From contig NZ_PPQH01000029.1 in assembly GCF_002902385.1 (NCBI RefSeq), forward strand, positions 62,001 through 126,000: a stretch of DNA of 64,000 nucleotides, in the 5' to 3' direction. The stretch comes from Staphylococcus intermedius NCTC 11048 (GTDB lineage: Bacteria > Bacillota > Bacilli > Staphylococcales > Staphylococcaceae). The position numbers and the translations under genes are program-made. Of this stretch, positions 61,178 through 64,000 are shown piece by piece; position 1 is the first letter of the stretch, and the number at the start of each line of letters is the position of its first letter. The notes under the pieces are model-generated. The model searched no databases, was not told where the DNA came from, and saw nothing but the letters and a program-made list of their open reading frames with translations.

Positions 61178-61924
61178 CTAACCCTTTAAATAAAACATTA
61201 AAATTCCAGCTGCGATAGCGACATTCAAACTTTCGGCTTGGCCATAAATAGGAATCGTCAAGTTTTGTGTCGTATGCGCTAACAACTCTGGCGCAACCCC
61301 TTCACCTTCATTGCCGAGAATGAGTGCAAAAGTTTCTTGTTGGCTTGAGATTTGATGATACGTCGTCGCATCTTGCAATGCTGTACCGTAAATTGGTCCT
61401 TCAAATGTCGACATCCACGTTGACATATCTTCTACGTATTGAATAGGAATGTGGAATACACTGCCTTGACTCGCACGCAATACCTTATCTTGATAAACAT
61501 CAGCTGTCCCTTTTGTTAACACGATTAAGTCTAAACCCGCTGCATCAGCTGTTCGAATCATCGTCCCGAGGTTGCCAGGATCTTGAATACGATCTAAAAT
61601 CAACACTTGTTTCGCTGTTGTAACGTCAACTTGTGGTTTTTCAATGACCGCAAAAATGCCTTGAGGTGTCACTGTGCCCGATAATGTTTCTGCCACTTTT
61701 TGTGTAATCTCATACACTTCTTCAGCCGCTTCAATCAATTCTGTTGGGACACGCTTCGGCTCGATCATAAACAATTGTGTCACCTTGATTTGACTTTTGA
61801 CTGCTTCCTCAACTAAGTGAAATCCTTCAACAATTGCCAAACCTTGCTTATCGCGCTCTTTTTTCTTTTTTAATTTATTGTAATTTTTAATTTTCGAGTT
61901 CTGTATCGATGTGATTGCTTCCAT
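61178..61924 (-). CDS. TrmH-family RNA 2'-O-methyltransferase
   Basis: 248 residues. An N-terminal substrate-binding domain (IVEGFHLVEEAVKS) and a SPOUT domain with DPGNLGTMIRTADAAG, LILGNEGEGV and IPIYGQAESLNVAIAAGI. Exact rRNA or tRNA target not determined. Confidence 0.92.
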   Translation of the reverse strand: MEAITSIQNSKIKNYNKLKKKKERDKQGLAIVEGFHLVEEAVKSQIKVTQLFMIEPKRVPTELIEAAEEVYEITQKVAETLSGTVTPQGIFAVIEKPQVDVTTAKQVLILDRIQDPGNLGTMIRTADAAGLDLIVLTKGTADVYQDKVLRASQGSVFHIPIQYVEDMSTWMSTFEGPIYGTALQDATTYHQISSQQETFALILGNEGEGVAPELLAHTTQNLTIPIYGQAESLNVAIAAGILMFYLKG

Positions 61925-61969
61925 TTTTGTCTCATCTCACTTCATCATTAAGTTCGTGTATTGCTCAAA

Positions 61970-62000
61970 AAATAAGACTGGAACAATAATTGTTCCAGTC
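61970..62000. terminator. Terminator downstream of rpmF
   Basis: GACTGGAACAAT and ATTGTTCCAGTC make a 12-bp perfect stem flanked by A- and T-rich stretches on both strands. Confidence 0.85.
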
Positions 62001-62038
62001 CTATTTTACATTAATATCCAGTTACTGTAAAAAGTCTA

Positions 62039-62212
62039 TTATTTAGAAACGACTTCTTCACCTTTGTATGAACCACAGTTTGGACATACACGGTGAGATA
62101 ATTTTAATTCACCACAGTTTGGGCATTCTTGCATACCTGGTACTGCTAATTTAAAATGTGTACGGCGTTTGTTTTTTCTTGTTTTAGAAGTTCTTCTTTT
62201 TGGTACTGCCAT
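62039..62212 (-). CDS. rpmF: 50S ribosomal protein L32
   Basis: 57 residues: [19 protein letters not shown] start, then zinc-ribbon cysteines in [17 protein letters not shown]. Good GGGAGG ribosome site. Paired with yceD as in most Firmicutes. Confidence 0.98.
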   Translation of the reverse strand: MAVPKRRTSKTRKNKRRTHFKLAVPGMQECPNCGELKLSHRVCPNCGSYKGEEVVSK

Positions 62213-62268
62213 GGTTAGTTAATCCTCCCTTTTATTCGATTCATTTGACGCATCGTAGTTCAAAAAAC

Positions 62269-62808
62269 TTAGCGTGCATGATTACTATCATCGTATAATT
62301 GTTGTAATTTCTGAAGCCTTGGATCGACATTCACATGTGATTCATCTTGAGATGGGTCATTATCCAAATTATCTTCGTCAATAACTTCCCAACCTTGACC
62401 ACCAGTAAGCATTTGATCGCTGTCATCCGCAACGACACGCATTGGTTTCTCAAGCATAACAATCTCTTCGGCAATTTCGCGAAGATCAATCATACCATTA
62501 GTGACAAGATGATAATGTTCATCGTCCTCATCCTCATACAAACCATCTAAATCAAATACTTCCGTTGTTGTTGCGTCCAATGGAACATCTACAGGCACTA
62601 ACGTACGCGCACACGCCATCGTATACTGCCCTGTTAAATGCATCGTCGCAACAACCTCATTCGATTTAACAATCAACTCACCCTCGATTTCAATCGGTGA
62701 TAAGTCTAACAGATCCATGTTTTGAATCAGATGGTTAAACGTTACGGTCTGATTAAATTTAAAAGGTTGTCCTTGGTATTTTCTCAATTGTGTTATTGAC
62801 CACTTCAT
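62269..62808 (-). CDS. yceD: DUF177 / YceD family protein
   Basis: 179 residues. Contains GQYTMACARTLVPVDVPLD, VFDLDGLYEDEDDEHYHLV and IDLREIAEEIVMLEKPM, the characteristic YceD sequence. Its partner is rpmF; linked to 23S rRNA/ribosome production in relatives. Confidence 0.93.
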   Translation of the reverse strand: MKWSITQLRKYQGQPFKFNQTVTFNHLIQNMDLLDLSPIEIEGELIVKSNEVVATMHLTGQYTMACARTLVPVDVPLDATTTEVFDLDGLYEDEDDEHYHLVTNGMIDLREIAEEIVMLEKPMRVVADDSDQMLTGGQGWEVIDEDNLDNDPSQDESHVNVDPRLQKLQQLYDDSNHAR

Positions 62809-62934
62809 ATGGCTTCACCTCTAACAAGCACAAAATTTATTTTAACTATTGATAGTTAAGTTGTCAAGATTTTTTCTTAACATCTTAAGTTCTGATACAA
62901 TATTCATAATGAGACACGAAAGGACAGAATGCAA

Positions 62935-64000
62935 ATGAAAAGTGTCGCAATAATTACAGAATATCATCCTTTTCACAACGGACATCTCTATCAGGCCAAG
63001 CAAAGTCAACAACTTTCTCAAAGTGATGTCACCATCGCCATTATGAGTGGCCAATTTATGATGCGTGGGATGCCCGCGATGTACAACAAATTTAAACGTG
63101 CACAAATGGCAACAGCAGGCGTCGATTTAGTCGTCGAAATGCCGTTAGTCGGCTCACTATCATCCAGTGATATTTTCGCTCAAATGGGCGTTAAAGTTGC
63201 TGATTACTTACAAGCTGATGTTTTAAGTTTCGGGAGTGAGAGCGGCGAGCTGTCTCAACTGGAACACGCTGCACAACAATTGATTCAACTCGAAAACACG
63301 CCTGCTTTTCAAACAGCCATCAAATCAGGTAAAAGTTATGCCAGAATTGCAGCTGAAACTTTGCAAAGCGACCTATTAAGTCAACCAAATAACATTTTAG
63401 CTATCGCCTATCTTAAACAATTACAACGCCAACAAAGTACGATGCAACCGATGACGATTCCGCGAACAGAAGTTCAGCATCACGATACTGACATGCACCA
63501 TGCTTCTATGGCAAGTGGTACAGCAATTCGCAAAGGGATTGTGAATGGTGACCTGACATGGCAAAGAATGGTACCTGAACAAAACATCCCTTTAATGACC
63601 ACACCCTTTAACGATCAACAGCGTTTATTCGACCTGCTTAAATTTTCGATTTTACAACAGACACCTGAAACATTAAAACATATTTATACGATGAGTGAAG
63701 GCTTTGAAAATCGATTATACCGTGCAGCATTATCAAGCACAGACTATACGTCGTTTATGCAAAAATTAAAGACGAAGCGTTATACTTATACCCATATTCA
63801 ACGTATTTTAATGAATGTGTTGTTGAACTTTCAATATGCGGATGTATCCGATGAAGTCCATGCCGTAAGAGTGTTGGCAATGACGCCTCAAGGTCAGCGT
63901 TATTTGAAATATTTAAAGGTACATTTTCCTGAACGCCGTATCATCACAACGATCAATCGCGAGACAGCAAAATTATTTCAAAATGAAGGCAAAGCAACAG
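62935..64000 (+). CDS. tmcAL: tRNA(Met) cytidine acetate ligase (partial)
   Basis: First 355 residues of the YlbM/TmcAL protein; the end is outside the window. ITEYHPFHNGHLYQ carries the nucleotidyltransferase HxGH-like motif, followed by SGQFMMRGMPAMYNKFKRAQMA. In-frame ATG 62929 is an alternative start with a closer ribosome site. Makes ac4C at the wobble base of elongator tRNA-Met in B. subtilis. Confidence 0.95.
   Translation, partial: MKSVAIITEYHPFHNGHLYQAKQSQQLSQSDVTIAIMSGQFMMRGMPAMYNKFKRAQMATAGVDLVVEMPLVGSLSSSDIFAQMGVKVADYLQADVLSFGSESGELSQLEHAAQQLIQLENTPAFQTAIKSGKSYARIAAETLQSDLLSQPNNILAIAYLKQLQRQQSTMQPMTIPRTEVQHHDTDMHHASMASGTAIRKGIVNGDLTWQRMVPEQNIPLMTTPFNDQQRLFDLLKFSILQQTPETLKHIYTMSEGFENRLYRAALSSTDYTSFMQKLKTKRYTYTHIQRILMNVLLNFQYADVSDEVHAVRVLAMTPQGQRYLKYLKVHFPERRIITTINRETAKLFQNEGKAT

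Overview
The window is a low-GC Firmicutes chromosome segment carrying most of an integrated temperate siphovirus. The chromosomal genes on the right (yfcE-like, rdgB, murI, sdhBAC, uvrC, trxA, mutS2, polX, cvpA, zapA, rnhC, pheT, pheS, a TrmH-family methyltransferase, rpmF, yceD, tmcAL) have the content and order I know from Staphylococcus. The proteins differ enough from S. aureus that I infer another species, perhaps of the S. intermedius/pseudintermedius type; the species call is inference.

Positions 1 to about 41,400 are prophage. Its left end lies outside the window; its right end is just past the integrase gene at 41,337. From 37,869 down to 1 nearly all genes are on the minus strand, in lytic order: early genes and antirepressor (35.5-37.8 kb); recombination and replication (YqaJ exonuclease, RecT, replisome organizer with internal iterons, DnaC-like loader, SSB; 30.8-35.4 kb); a mixed early block with three DNA-methyltransferase-like genes, dUTPase, DUF1381, RinB-like, DUF1514-like, RecU and a RinA-like late activator (21.1-30.8 kb); then terminase, portal, a minor head protein fused to an ADP-ribosyltransferase, scaffold, decoration, capsid, connectors and tail genes up to a very large tape measure protein (1-16.8 kb). 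The tail-chaperone pair carries a lambda-type GGGAAAG frameshift site. A plus-strand lysogeny operon (37.9-41.3 kb) encodes a CI-like repressor, a lipoprotein, a second related repressor, an ImmA-type protease and a tyrosine integrase.

The most unusual part is a tight seven-gene cassette (16.8-21.1 kb) between the late activator and the terminase: folE, queE, queD, queC, a DUF6884-like protein, a DpdA-like transglycosylase and a ParB-like protein. Together these should make preQ0 and insert a 7-deazaguanine base into phage DNA. Two other modification genes in the same prophage, an SPPY-type methyltransferase and a cytosine-C5 methyltransferase, are each interrupted by a frameshift: the first exactly at a G7 tract, the second inside its SAM-binding motif.

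I also found ten copies of a dyad (GTAAC-N7-GTTAY, spacer always 7) confined to prophage gaps or gene edges; a plus-strand sigma-A promoter, hairpin and terminator that predict a small RNA of about 95 nt at 35,450-35,544; and a 13-bp perfect inverted repeat bounding a structured segment at 37,227-37,332. On the chromosome side, a MerB-like protein with the C/D/C active-site pattern lies between rnhC and pheT next to a large imperfect inverted repeat, and pheST has a T-box leader with a visible UUC specifier. I found no rRNA, tRNA, CRISPR array or intact insertion sequence.
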